Shown: positions 11,139-22,179 of the stretch, in pieces
How the letters are laid out: every line of letters begins with the position of its first letter
Numbering within the stretch: the stretch's first letter is position 1
Assembly (NCBI GenBank): GCA_950097015.1
Contig: CATNEN010000039.1
Coordinates: forward strand, 6,960,501-7,024,500
DNA length: 64,000 nucleotides
From: Macrostomum hystrix
Lineage: Eukaryota > Platyhelminthes > Macrostomidae
Reading direction: 5' to 3'
Notes under the pieces: generated by a model
Told to the model about the DNA's origin: nothing
Databases searched by the model: none
Seen by the model: the letters and a program-made list of their open reading frames with translations, nothing else
Translations under genes and position numbers: made by a program

Positions 11139-13070
11139 CAGCAACAGCAGCAGCGGCCCCCTCCGCCGCCGCGGTTTGTCCACGCAGACGCTAGTCTGGC
11201 GCCGGGCGCCGGAGTGACCTACAATGTGCGCTACCTGGGCAATGTTCCAGTGCTGGCCAGCACCAGGTCGCTTAGTCCGGAGATACGCAATCAGGTAGCC
11301 GGGAGTGATTGCTAGGGTGAAGTGTGAACAGCACATTAAAAGACAGTAACTTGTACAAGATGTACAGGGGGTCGCTGGCAGAGCGTTTAACGCGTTTGCC
11401 TATCGCACCAAGGTCCCTGAGGTCGATTCCGCAGCGAGGCCATATTTATTTGGGGCACAGCCGCGAAGAGAAGGCTTGGGGTCTTGTATTGCAATTTACG
11501 CCCTTGAGAGCCAACCCCCAAGGCACAGTGAGAGTGTGCACTGCCTGACGATACGAAAGCCAAGGAAGATGTACACACCTGTGTTATTGCATGCCTGCGT
11601 ACAGTACAGTCACCGAAATGGGCAGAATTGCCTCCTCGCTGGCTGCGGGTCTGGTGTCACCAAATGATGTGCCTGTGCACACAGCCCATTGCGATCTGTT
11701 CATTACGAAGTGATAGAAGTACATTTTAATGGCAGAAGTGGCAGAAGTACAGAAATGCTTCAGGGATTGCGTATTTTTTATTTCGCTGCCACAGGTGACT
11801 CGTGCCGCTATCTCCATGTGCTGCGATGCCGACTTCGGTTATCGTCGTCGACCAGCGGCGTCGCCTTTGTCATCGCAGGCCGCGGCGGCCGCCCACCTAG
11901 GCGAACGGCCGGTGCTGCAGTTCTGCGGCCGGCCAGCGGGCATCACCATCAGTACCCGGTCCATCGCAGTGCTGGCCGCCGACACCCAGGAGACGATCGC
12001 GCATCACAATCTCATCAATGTATCATTCGCCAGCGGCGGAGATCCCGACACGGCCGACTGTGTAGCCTACGTTGCTAAGGACTCGTTGCTAGGCCGCGCC
12101 TGTCACGTGATCGAGTGTCCGGAGGGCCTGGCAGCCGAGGTGGTCTCCACTATCGGGCAGGCGTTCGAGCTGCGATATCGGGGAGCGTTCGGTATCGATA
12201 ATCCCGCGACGCCGGCAATCAATCATCAACAGCAGCAGCAGCAGCAGCAGCTGCTCATCAGCTCGCCGGCTGCAGCTCAGTATGTTGAAGTTCGACCCGG
12301 TGAAGTCCCAGTTGGCAATCTGTTGAATCTGGACGACAATTTCAATGAATCAAACCTCGCTAGCGGCTTCAATGTCGGCGAAGCGTCGGCTTCAGATGTC
12401 GATGGTCAGTTTTCAATGAAATGAACTCGATATTCATGTAATGACAGTCAAAACGCAGCTAGCGAAAGGCAAGTCTGCCTATTCCACTGACTCCTGAACA
12501 CGCACCTAAAGGATGTACATCTGCCTGACTTTCTCATCGTCAAGCAGTGCACACTCTGTGCGGCTGTACCCAGAATTGGTGTGACCTGGAGCTCAAGGCT
12601 ACTCATTGCTGATTTTGTATTTGGAGTCGCATTCGTATTGTAATAGTTTGATTTACTCTACCTCAGGTGGCATCCCTGCTCAACCCTTGACGTCTTCGCC
12701 GCCACCGCCGCCGCCGCCGCGTCAAGCGCCGTCTTCCGCTGCCGCCTCCGTCTACGTCCCGGAGCCAATATCGCAGCCGTGGTACCATGGTGCCATCGGC
12801 CGTCAACAGGCTGAGCAGCTTCTGTCCGCAGCCGGCGACTTTCTTGTCCGCGCCGCCACGGGCCAGCCGGGCCAGTTTGTCCTCACCGGCCGGCTTGCCG
12901 AGGGTCGCTGCAAGCACCTGTTGCTGGTGGATCCCGATGGCCGAGTTCGAACTCGTGACCGCACCTTCGACAGTCTGGAACAATTAGTGGCCTTTCACTT
13001 AGACAGCCGGCTGCCCATTGTTAGCGAAGACAGCGAGCTCGTGCTCTGCTGCCCCGTGTCCCGAGCTTAG
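11139..13070 (+). CDS. SHC: SHC-family adaptor (PTB - linker - SH2)
   Basis: Cytoplasmic phosphotyrosine adaptor linking receptors to downstream signalling. Exons 11139-11294, 11795-12404, 12667-13070 (TAG) join at phases 0 and 1, giving about 389 residues; an upstream exon with the start codon was not found. The PTB domain begins at GAGVTYNVRYLGNVPVLAS. It continues in exon 2 with SFASGGDPDTADCVAYVAKD and HVIECPEGLAAEVVSTIGQAF, near-diagnostic of SHC. The SH2 domain in the last exon has WYHGAIGRQQAEQLL and the phosphotyrosine-binding GDFLVR. The linker (CH1) is short, with a Q run, QYVEV at about residue 214 and LLNLD at about 228. I do not see the paired-tyrosine YYN motif or a YVN motif. 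The N-terminal CH2 region of long SHC isoforms is not seen. Confidence 0.93.
11365..11690 (+). repeat. SINE family A, near full length, in SHC intron
   Basis: tRNA-like head with box-A-like TGGCAGAGCG and box-B-like GAGGTCGATTCCGC, then body TTTGGGGCACAGCCGC, TTTACGCCCTTGAG and GATGTACACACC, and a tail ending near GATGTGCCTGTGC. It lies between SHC exons 1 and 2. Confidence 0.85.
12480..12600 (-). repeat. SINE family A fragment, reverse, in SHC intron 2
   Basis: GATGTACATCTGCCTGACTT and CATCGTCAAGCAGTGCACAC match the 3' body of family A in reverse. The tRNA-like head is absent. Confidence 0.6.
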
Positions 13071-13655
13071 CTGCCAGATTCTGCTCATAGCGTTGCTCTA
13101 CTGCCCACGTGTCTGAACCTCCTGGAGATTAATCTGTACCTTAGTTTCTAAACATATCGGCAAGTACGACTCTAGTGAGTTATTTCTCTCACTCTCTCTA
13201 GAGAGTGATAGGACAGCAATCCAGTGCGTCTCCACATCTACCCAGTATCAATCCACGCATACTATAAAAGTTGATATCGTTGCTGTTTTTTATCTGTAAT
13301 TTTTGCTGTGTGTTTTTTCGTGTCATTCTTTAAATTTCATTCGTAATTTTTTGCACTGTTTATTGGATTGCGGATCATCATCTTTCGCAACTTTGTCAAA
13401 CGTTTGTTGGACTCCATGACCGACTGCTGCTTCAATTTGTGAAACAGTTCATTATCTGTTCGTTTACCACTTATGCATTAGCGGCTAAATTTCTCACGAT
13501 GCTTATATTGCCAAACGGACATTTGATCGCTGTTCCGTATCAATTTTTATGTGCCTATAACTGTCGATTTTTTCAGTCAATTCTCTTATCGTTGGTTTTT
13601 TGGCTTTATATTGGGTTTTATTTTACTTTGCTTGTTTTTATACGCTCCATTTATT
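13071..13655. other. SHC 3' flank, no other gene seen
   Basis: T-rich sequence, presumably the 3' UTR. A reading frame running into the following array is not supported as a gene. Confidence 0.5.
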
Positions 13656-13659
13656 GCGG

Positions 13660-13987
13660 CGCTGTACACTTAGGGCAGCGGCTGTCTGGCATTGATGTAC
13701 ATTTAGGGCAGAGAGAACTGGCTGGCATTAATGTACATTTAGGGCAGAGAGAACTGGCTGGCATTAATGTACATTTAGGGCAGAGAGAACTGGCTGGCAT
13801 TAATGTACATTTAGGGCAGAGAGAACTGGCTGGCATTAATGTACATTTAGGGCAGAGAGAACTGGCTGGCATTAATGTACATTTAGGGCAGAGAGAACTG
13901 GCTGGCATCAATGTACATTTAGGGCAGAGAGAACTGGCTGGCATTAATGTACATTTAGGGCAGAGAGAACTGGCTGGCATTAATGTA
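13660..13987 (+). repeat. 36-bp minisatellite, left part (interrupted)
   Basis: Nine or so copies of a 36-bp unit containing GTACATTTAGGGCAGAGAGA and CTGGCTGGCATT. The array stops at a TA dinucleotide where a mariner element begins and resumes at 15177. Confidence 0.96.
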
Positions 13988-15176
13988 CGAGGGGTGTCCA
14001 AAAAGTAGTGGGAATTTTCAACGTAGCTCATAATCGGATTCAGGCACATTAAATTCCTTTACGTTTTTGAAAGCGGATTTATGTATCTCTGTTACTTTTT
14101 TTAATTTTGCATTTATCTTCTGGCATTAAAAAGTTATTAACAATTTAGTGCAGTTCCCCAGGGTACAACTTACAGAACCTTTAACAAGTAGTCATTACGA
14201 CGAAACATGACAACAAACTATCAATCGTAATCCCATTGAAGTTCATCTTAACGTCAACTCAAATGTCCTTTTCATCAGGGATGGAGACCTTCTCCACGTA
14301 GTCGCCTTTGCAGCTGATGCACTTCTCCCAGCGAGTACGCAACGAATCAATTGCATGAGCGTATTGCTCCTTGGGAATCGCAAAAACAAGGATGCGCCGA
14401 ACCTCTTCTTCAAGGCAGTGACGATTCGCGTAGACTTTGCCTCGAAGCAGCTCCTTCAGTCTCGGAAAAAGACAAGTCTGCTGGCGCCAAGTCAGGGGAG
14501 TAGGGTGGGTGAGGCAAGAATTCAAACTTCATGCCCTGAATTGCCTCCACTGTCTTTGAAGCCGTGTGCGGTCGGGCATTGTCGTGGTGGAGAACTGAGG
14601 GCTTGATTCCAGTGCGCCGTTTATTGTGGATGTCAGCCTTGAGCTTCATCAGAGACAAGATGTAGCGCCCCGCATTGACAGTTGTGTTTGGCTCTAGGAA
14701 ATCGATTGTCAAGGGGCCGTGACAATCGAAAAAAAGCAGCAGCATCAGCGGATGTCTGACATGTTTGCACAATCTTCGGATGCTTCAAATGCGCAAGTTG
14801 ACAAATGCTTGGCTGAGCTGGCTTGCATCTAAAGCCTGAGATTGCCTGGCTTTGGTGATGCTTGCATGAGCATAGTTCTCATGTTGAGCCCATAGACATG
14901 CTCAAGCATTTCTGTAGGCATCATCCCGTAAACTTAATGCAGAAAAAGTACAAAGCAAAACTTTCTTCATTGAAAGCCTTCAAAATGTCATCTTCTGTAA
15001 GTCGTAACCTGGAGTCGTACTAAATGGCTCATAACTTTTGAATCCCGGAAGATATTTGCAAAAAAATTTTGCATATATCGATAAATCCTCTTTCAAGAAA
15101 AGTTAACGAGATTAATGTATCTGAATCCAACTATGAGCTACGTTGAAAATTCCCACTACTTTTTGGACACCCCTCG
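13988..15176 (-). mobile_element. Mariner transposon 1, defective, inserted in the 36-bp array
   Basis: Terminal inverted repeats of about 60 bp starting CGAGGGGTGTCCAAAAAGTA at both ends, flanked by TA on each side, the mariner target duplication. The transposase is on the minus strand: catalytic region HHDNARPHTA and PPYSPDLAPADL within 14410-14772, then a frame change to 14259-14525. The N-terminal helix-turn-helix is not recognisable between 14773 and 15100. Dead as an autonomous element. Confidence 0.93.
14259..14772 (-). pseudogene. Mariner transposase remnant (frameshifted)
   Basis: Two overlapping frames. 14410-14772 carries the second-Asp motif HHDNARPHTA and the third-Asp region SPDLAPADLSF. 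14259-14525 carries the C-terminal part, LLRGKVYANRHCLEEEV to the end. They belong to one ancestral protein broken by a frameshift just after the third-Asp motif; the DNA-binding half is missing. Confidence 0.88.
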
Positions 15177-15403
15177 TAAATTTAGGACAGAGAGAACTGG
15201 CTGGCATGGATGTACATTTAGGGCTGATAGAACTGTCTCGCATTGATGTACATTTAGGGCAGAGAGAACTGGCTGGCATTGATGTACATTTAGGGCAGAG
15301 AGAACTGGCTGGCATTGATGTACATTTAGGGCAGAGAGAACTGGCTGGCATTGATGTACATTTAGGGCAGAGAGAACTGGCTGGCATTGATGTACATTTA
15401 GGG
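15177..15403 (+). repeat. 36-bp minisatellite, right part
   Basis: Continuation of the array at 13660-13987 after the mariner, about six copies with more substitutions near the insertion (GGACAGAG, GGGCTGATAG). Confidence 0.95.
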
Positions 15404-15890
15404 TTTCATAAGATAAGTGTCTATAGAGCGCTGTCCGCTATCACATCGGTGCCGATTCCTAGTACGATTGTTCATCTCTATTAGCCAATCAACAGTGCAG
15501 CTGTTTTGATGTGAATTGTTTTTTCAGTCAATTATTTCTTCTAATCTAGCAAGCGTAAACTTTACAAATCAACTCTGATATTTTCTATTTCGAATTGTAT
15601 GTTGTGTGCAATTTTTTAATTATTTCTCCCAGCTTTATTCCGGTTCTGATTTTCTGCCGAGTTGCTGATGCAATCTTGTCTATGTACACACACATCTAGA
15701 TAGTCAACTATACACACTAATTGGGTGCTGCGTCATTGTTACGCAATCAATTACATTTGACTTTAGCCCAGCTACAACAGCTGTGTTCCTATCGACCGCG
15801 CAAAAGCTTGCCCAAATCAGGTGCAGGACTCAATAGCTCAAAGCCTTGACTCTGTCTATAGCTCTCTTTCATTAAAATGCAATCGGGTGG
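15404..15890. other. Intergenic, no gene seen
   Basis: Unique AT-rich sequence between two minisatellites. Confidence 0.5.
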
Positions 15891-15894
15891 GGTG

Positions 15895-18444
15895 AGATGC
15901 AGTTAAATGCAATCCGGTGGTGTGAGATGCAGTTAAATGCAATCGGGTGGTTTGAGATGCAGTTTAATGCAATCGGGTGGTTTGAGATGCAGTTAAGTGC
16001 AATCGGGTGGTGTGAGATGCAGTTAAATGCAATCGGGTGGTGTGAGATGCAGTTAAATGCAATCCGGTGGTGTGAGATGCAGTTAAATGCAATCGGGTGG
16101 TGTGAGATGCAGTTAAATGCAATCGGGTGGTGTGAGGTGCAGTTAAGTGCAATCGGGTGGTGTGAGATGCAGTTAAATGCAATCCGGTGGTGTGAGATGC
16201 AGTTAAATGCAATCGGGTGGTGTGAGGTGCAGTTAAGTGCAATCGGGTGGTGTGAGATGCAGTTAAATGCAATCCGGTGGTGTGAGATGCAGTTAAATGC
16301 AATCGGGTGGTGTGAGGTGCAGTTAAGTGCAATCGGGTGGTGTGAGATGCAGTTAAATGCAATCGGGTGGTGTGAGATGCAGTTAAATGCAATCGGGTGG
16401 TGTGAGATGCAGTTAAATGCAATCCGGTGGTGTGAGATGCAGTTAAATGCAATCCGGTGGTGTGAGATGCAGTTAAATGCAATCCGGTGGTGTGAGATGC
16501 AGTTAAATGCAATCGGGTGGTGTGAGGTGCAGTTAAGTGCAATCGGGTGGTGTGAGATGCAGTTAAATGCAATCGGGTGGTGTGAGATGCAGTTAAATGC
16601 AATCGGGTGGTGTGAGATGCAGTTAAATGCAATCGGGTGGTGTGAGATGCAGTTAAATGCAATCGGGTGGTGTGAGATGCAGTTAAATGCAATCCGGTGG
16701 TGTGAGATGCAGTTAAATGCAATCGGGTGGTGTGAGGTGCAGTTAAGTGCAATCGGGTGGTGTGAGATGCAGTTAAATGCAATCGGGTGGTGTGAGATGC
16801 AGTTAAATGCAATCGGGTGGTGTGAGATGCAGTTAAATGCAATCGGGTGGTGTGAGATGCAGTTAAATGCAATCGGGTGGTGTGAGATGCAGTTAAATGC
16901 AATCGGGTGGTGTGAGGTGCAGTTAAGTGCAATCGGGTGGTGTGAGATGCAGTTAAATGCAATCCGGTGGTGTGAGATGCAGTTAAATGCAATCGGGTGG
17001 TGTGAGGTGCAGTTAAGTGCAATCGGGTGGTGTGAGATGCAGTTAAATGCAATCGGGTGGTGTGAGGTGCAGTTAAGTGCAATCGGGTGGTGTGAGATGC
17101 AGTTAAATGCAATCGGGTGGTGTGAGATGCAGTTAAATGCAATCGGGTGGTGTGAGATGCAGTTAAATGCAATCGGGTGGTGTGAGATGCAGTTAAATGC
17201 AATCGGGTGGTGTGAGATGCAGTTAAATGCAATCGGGTGGTGTGAGATGCAGTTAAATGCAATCGGGTGGTGTGAGATGCAGTTAAATGCAATCCGGTGG
17301 TGTGAGATGCAGTTAAATGCAATCGGGTGGTGTGAGGTGCAGTTAAGTGCAATCGGGTGGTGTGAGATGCAGTTAAATGCAATCCGGTGGTGTGGGATGC
17401 AGTTAAATGCAATCCGGTGGTGTGAGGTGCAGTTAAGTGCAATCGGGTGGTGTGAGATGCAGTTAAATGCAATCGGGTGGTGTGAGATGCAGTTAAATGC
17501 AATCGGGTGGTGTGAGATGCAGTTAAATGCAATCGGGTGGTGTGAGATGCAGTTAAATGCAATCGGGTGGTGTGAGATGCAGTTAAATGCAATCCGGTGG
17601 TGTGAGATGCAGTTAAATGCAATCGGGTGGTGTGAGGTGCAGTTAAGTGCAATCGGGTGGTGTGAGATGCAGTTAAATGCAATCGGGTGTTGTGAGATGC
17701 AGTTAAATGCAATCGGGTGGTGTGAGATGCAGTTAAATGCAATCGGGTGGTGTGAGATGCAGTTAAATGCAATCGGGTGGTGTGAGATGCAGTTAAATGC
17801 AATCCGGTGGTGTGAGATGCAGTTAAATGCAATCGGGTGGTGTGAGGTGCAGTTAAGTGCAATCGGGTGGTGTGAGATGCAGTTAAATGCAATCGGGTGG
17901 TGTGAGATGCAGTTAAATGCAATCGGGTGGTGTGAGATGCAGTTAAATGCAATCCGGTGGTGTGAGATGCAGTTAAATGCAATCCGGTGGTGTGAGATGC
18001 AGTTAAATGCAATCCGGTGGTGTGAGATGCAGTTAAATGCAATCGGGTGGTGTGAGGTGCAGTTAAGTGCAATCGGGTGGTGTGAGATGCAGTTAAATGC
18101 AATCGGGTGGTGTGAGATGCAGTTAAATGCAATCGGGTGGTGTGAGGTGCAGTTAAATGCAATCGGGTGGTGTGAGATGCAGTTAAATGCAATCGGGTGG
18201 TGTGAGATGCAGTTAAATGCAATCCGGTGGTGTGAGATGCAGTTAAATGCAATCGGGTGGTGTGAGGTGCAGTTAAGTGCAATCGGGTGGTGTGAGATGC
18301 AGTTAAATGCAATCGGGTGGTGTGAGATGCAGTTAAATGCAATCGGGTGGTGTGAGATGCAGTTAAATGCAATCCGGTGGTGTGAGATGCAGTTAAATGC
18401 AATCCGGTGGTGTGAGGTGCAGTTAAATGCAATCCGGTGGTGTT
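15895..18444 (+). repeat. Giant 30-bp minisatellite, about 85 copies
   Basis: Head-to-tail 30-bp units beginning AGATGCAGTTAAATGCAATC. Three main variants recur: GGG core, CCG core, and AGGTGC...AAGTGC. Their order is not random: the CCG, GGG, AAGTGC triplet recurs, and a run of three CCG units near 16421-16490 with the same eight following units reappears 1530 bp later. Both strands lack stops for about 2.5 kb because of the unit length, so the 849- and 846-residue frames are by-products. No splice sites, start context or domain support a protein. Confidence 0.98.
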
Positions 18445-18738
18445 AAACGCAGTAGGCCGAAGCATTTCTGTTGTACTCGTACATGAGGTCCAACTATACA
18501 ACACGTGTTGTACATGTGTAAAAAAGTCGAAAAATTTTGAAAAAATGCAGCTGCGCTATGCACTGATGGAGCTCTATGGGAGCTTCATCAGTTGAGCTGA
18601 CTCGTCGAAATGGTTACGACCAGCTTCTCAATAGCGCAATACAAAACATAACAATGACGCGAAATATCTAGTCACGCTTCTGATTTAGTAGTGGATTCAC
18701 ACTGGATTAACAAATGGTTATCTCGAAACTGTCAAACT

Positions 18739-18747
18739 TATAAATAG
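18739..18747 (+). promoter_or_regulatory. TATA box of the lectin gene
   Basis: TATAAATAG, a good TATA match, about 108 bases before the ATG at 18847. Initiation would be expected near 18770. That favours the ATG at 18847, which starts a signal peptide, over the in-frame ATG at 18772, which lies at the likely transcript start. Confidence 0.55.
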
Positions 18748-18846
18748 CAGCAGTAGGGCTGGAGCAATAAAATGCTTTCAACCTGTCAATTCCTAGCCAG
18801 TCGTCACAACGGCACACGCAGATTACATCTATATACTCTAAATAAC

Positions 18847-19611
18847 ATGCTATCGGAGGCCACCTTCCTCGTCGCCGTCTGCGTCCTCGGCTATATTGAA
18901 GCGGAGCGGTGCTCCGTCACCGAGTCATTCACGGAGGTGACCGCCAGCTTGTGCATCAGCAGTGAGTTCTCGGAGACGCCCCTCGGCAGCGCTGTGGCAT
19001 CGGAGCTCCAGTGCTCCCTGCTGTGCGCCAGTCGTCGGCGATGCCAGGCATTCAGCATTGCACACGGTCCGTGCGAGCTGTTCGTGTTTGACAGGTGCAG
19101 CAAACACGTGAGAAATTGCAGCTGCTCAGCCACTGGTCGCATCTTTGTGAGGAGACAGTCGGGTCTGCAGCCGGGAAGGCTGTGTCCGTCTGGCTATGAT
19201 GAGCAGCTGTGCGGAGTGAGGTACAAGCTGTACAACAACTCGGGCTACTGGTGGCAGAGCAGGCAGAGGTGCGACAATGAGAGTGGTCTCGTCATCATGG
19301 CCGATGTGGTGGACGCTGCAGAGATGAGCTTCATCAACTCGAAGTTCAGCAGCGTGTACTCGAGCGGCGGCTCCGTGTGGCTCGGAGGCTTGAAGACAGC
19401 GAGCAGTGCCGAGCCAGGCGGAGGCTGGCAGTGGGTGAGCTGCGGCCTGAACGTGAGCGCCGGCCTCTGGGCCGACAAGGAGCCCAACAACAGCGGAGGG
19501 AATGAGAACGTCATTTGCCGCTACAACTTGTACTCGGGTTTGACTGACACCTCGGAGAACTCAGCCATTCCAACCAACACGCTGTGCGAGTGCGTGTCAC
19601 CTTTCTTCTAA
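18847..19611 (+). CDS. Secreted C-type lectin with N-terminal PAN-like domain, intronless
   Basis: 254 residues from the ATG at 18847. A signal peptide (MLSEATFLVAVCVLGYIEAE) precedes a cysteine-rich PAN/apple-like segment (LQCSLLCASRRRCQAF) and a C-type lectin domain opening at CPSGYDEQLC. The lectin domain shows VWLGGLK, WQWVSC, the calcium/mannose-type motif EPNN, GGNENVICRY, and a final CECVSP. EPN usually goes with mannose-type sugar binding, calcium dependent, so it may act as an immune or recognition lectin outside the cell. An in-frame ATG 75 bases upstream would bury the signal peptide and is less likely. A TATA box lies upstream. A near-identical but broken copy lies inverted at 23597-24341. 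Confidence 0.9.
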   Translation: MLSEATFLVAVCVLGYIEAERCSVTESFTEVTASLCISSEFSETPLGSAVASELQCSLLCASRRRCQAFSIAHGPCELFVFDRCSKHVRNCSCSATGRIFVRRQSGLQPGRLCPSGYDEQLCGVRYKLYNNSGYWWQSRQRCDNESGLVIMADVVDAAEMSFINSKFSSVYSSGGSVWLGGLKTASSAEPGGGWQWVSCGLNVSAGLWADKEPNNSGGNENVICRYNLYSGLTDTSENSAIPTNTLCECVSPFF

Positions 19612-20404
19612 CCTGACCTACATGTACCAATCTATAAATTTGGTACGATAGCGAAGTGCCATCGATTCGATGCGCAGTCAGTGCCAAGCATTAAAATATT
19701 TATCGATGAATTTTTACTCGTAATTTGAATGTCGATCATTTTAATGGGCCGTCATGGACACCCTGACAGGAAGGTCCATTCGTTGACTTCAAGACTTATG
19801 CGGTGTTTAAAATATTCTGAAATAGCAATGACTAGACTATCCGTTAAAACTTTTTTTACTGATGCAAAAAATCAGTAAAAAATCTGTAAAAAAGCAGTGC
19901 GACTTTTCAGTCCAATGCCCAGTCGAGTGATACGAGCGTAAATTGGCTTCAATTCGACATACAACAGAGCTATATAGGAACAGTTTACAAGTTTGCGAAT
20001 GTAACACACTAAAAGTGAGGAACGAACCTCGCCCTGGCTGACCGAGACCGGTTTCTGGCTTGTTTGCCTTCGTCAGTCAGCCATAGCCACACGCCGTCCT
20101 CTCCCACCACTCTTAGTGTGCACAGAAGTCTCTTTTAAGCTTGCCATTTTTATGGCGATATTTTTAGTGTTATGTGAGAGTTTTGCAGCCAAGTCTTTGC
20201 TTTTCTACTGTTGTCAGTAGTCTGAATTGTGCGGCTCGTATCTCTCACAGCGAACAAATTCTGTTGGATGTACCAGCTTTTCCGAACTTAATTTTATAAA
20301 AATTAAAAATTTGACAAATCATACATTTCAAGTTACAGTTTAGCGATGGAACACTTTCGAATATACTTTGTACTTTAGGCGAGCAATTCAAAGCCGTATG
20401 GGTA
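19612..20404. other. Intergenic between lectin and Harbinger element, no gene seen
   Basis: No coding exon, repeat or domain recognised. Confidence 0.5.
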
Positions 20405-20804
20405 CAGGCCCGTTCTATAAAGCTTTCGTAAGTTCCGTCGTACGCTCTAACTTACGCACGAGAACTACTTAAGAACTGTCTGAGAACGTTCTTTCGTGCG
20501 TTCAGAAAAAATTTCGCATATGCGTCGTAACTTACGCAGGGGCTGCGATCAAACTTAAGCACTGGCGTCCTACTTTTACCGTAAGCGGAATTTTTACCGT
20601 CCCTTTTTAGTCCTCTTTGAGACGCATGCTGTACTTATTTAGTAATTCAAGTAACGAATGACACTCACGTTTTCATATCAATAGACAAAAAACATCGAAC
20701 GGCAATATTGTATTGCCCTTGGTTCACACCACCATTATATTTAACTACTGTTGCCACAACAGATTCCAAAACTGACAGGTCATTGATACTCAGAGAAAGA
20801 AGGC

Positions 20805-21504
20805 CTACACGTCATTAAAATGGACCAATTGCCTACTCTCAAAATTCTTTTTTGTCTCCTTGTCGATCGCCAGTCTCTCCTGCTCAATGCGTAGACGCTC
20901 CCTCTTGATCTGCAGCCTCTCTTTCTCGACGAAAAATCGGTCAGTTTCGATCTTCAGTCGGTCTTCCTCCACCCGGAGACGTTTTGTTTCCAAGGATCCA
21001 ATCAGCTCAAGCTTGCTTTGATCTGTCTGACGCTTCTTGTTCTTGGCAGCAGAAGAGGCAGCAGGGGTGGCAGCAGACTCTTCGCTGTCTCCATCGTCGG
21101 CAGTGTCGTACTCAGGCGATGCACATCTGCCAACTTCTTCGACAGATTTACCAGCAGGTGAACTAGCAGCCACCGAGCTTGATGACGCAGCTTGTCCCTT
21201 AGATGCAGGTAACTGCAACGTGTCAACACACACCTTCCACGACCTGGGGTCGGATCGACTGCGCAGCCTTCTCCTCGAAGCTCGACAACTGCGGGGCCTG
21301 CGACGGACCTCCTCCTGTCTTAGCTTGCTCCTTGCGGATGCTGGCGACCTTGTGCTTCAGTTGACTCTTGAAGTCGGACCACCGCTTGCGGCAGTTCTCG
21401 GCTGATCGTCCTTGTCCGCCGACTGAATTCACGATATCGGCAATTTGCTGCCATCCGCGCTTTTTGCGTAAATTTGCTTCTACAGTATTAGCGGAGCTCT
21501 CCAA
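20805..21504 (-). pseudogene. Harbinger Myb/SANT-like DNA-binding protein, frame broken
   Basis: The N-terminal frame 21223-21504 has a trihelix/Myb-like domain (KRGWQQIADIVNSV, CRKRWSDFKSQLKHKVASI). The C-terminal frame 20805-21233 has a Ser/Ala-rich linker and a charged coiled coil rich in RLRIEQERLAID-type heptads. The two frames overlap by about ten bases near 21230 and no plausible intron joins them, so a frameshift is likely. In this superfamily the Myb-like partner helps bring the transposase to the element ends. Confidence 0.75.
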
Positions 21505-21543
21505 GTAATTTTTGCGCTTGGTCGTAGCCTCCTGCAGTGTCTC

Positions 21544-22179
21544 GATTTCAACTGCAGTTGCGTGACAGCGTCAGGAGTTGTCACCGACGTTTGCAAGCTG
21601 CTTCAGGACATGGCGCCTGCTCACATTTCGTTTCCAAGCAATCAGCAGGCGGCGGCAGCTTCAGCTCGGGCATTTTTTGACATTGCCGGACTGCCCCAGG
21701 TGCTTGGAGCCATCGACTGCACGCACATCCGCATCCGGCGTCCTATCGACGACGGTGGAGTCTTCATCAATCGGAAAGGATTTCACTCGATCAATGTTTA
21801 GACAGTCTGCACTGCCAATCTCTCATTTACCAACGTTGTCGCACGTTGGTCCGGCAGCAGCCACGACTCCTTCATCGTTCAGCAATCTGCGCTGAAGGAC
21901 CTACTCACTGATGGGATTGTCGCCGGCTTCTTGGTTGCAGATGCGGGCTATCCGCTCCGTCCGTTTCTGATGACGCCGTTCAGGGACCCACAGACGAATT
22001 CCGAGCAAAACTTCAACAGGCGACTGAGCAGAACTCGAGTGACTATCGAAAGGGCATTCGGTGTTCTGAAATCGAGATTTCGAAGTCTCGATCACAGCGG
22101 AGGAGCTCTGCAGTTTCATCGTGGCATGCTGCGTGCTGCACAATTTTGCGATGGCCAGAGCTGTTCCACTTCCGCCTGA
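21544..22179 (+). pseudogene. Harbinger transposase (DDE_Tnp_4 nuclease), truncated and with a stop
   Basis: Catalytic motifs in order: GAIDCTHIRI (first Asp), ADAGYPLRPFLMTPF (second Asp), RTRVTIERAFGVLKSRF (Glu). A TAG at 21799-21801 interrupts the chain at HSINV*TVCTANL, probably a CAG to TAG change. The N-terminal 100 or so residues of a typical transposase are missing and the product ends soon after the Glu motif. No active enzyme is expected. Confidence 0.88.

Noticed and set aside
13660..15403. CRISPR-like or telomeric array
   Set aside because: Direct tandem units with no unique spacers, in a eukaryotic genome; the TTAGGG occurs once per 36 bp, not in tandem.
15897..18504. 849- and 846-residue open frames on opposite strands
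   Set aside because: Pure by-product of a 30-bp stop-free repeat; no domain, signal or splice support.
18772..18846. Upstream ATG of the lectin frame
   Set aside because: Lies at the expected transcript start after the TATA box and would place 25 residues before the signal peptide.
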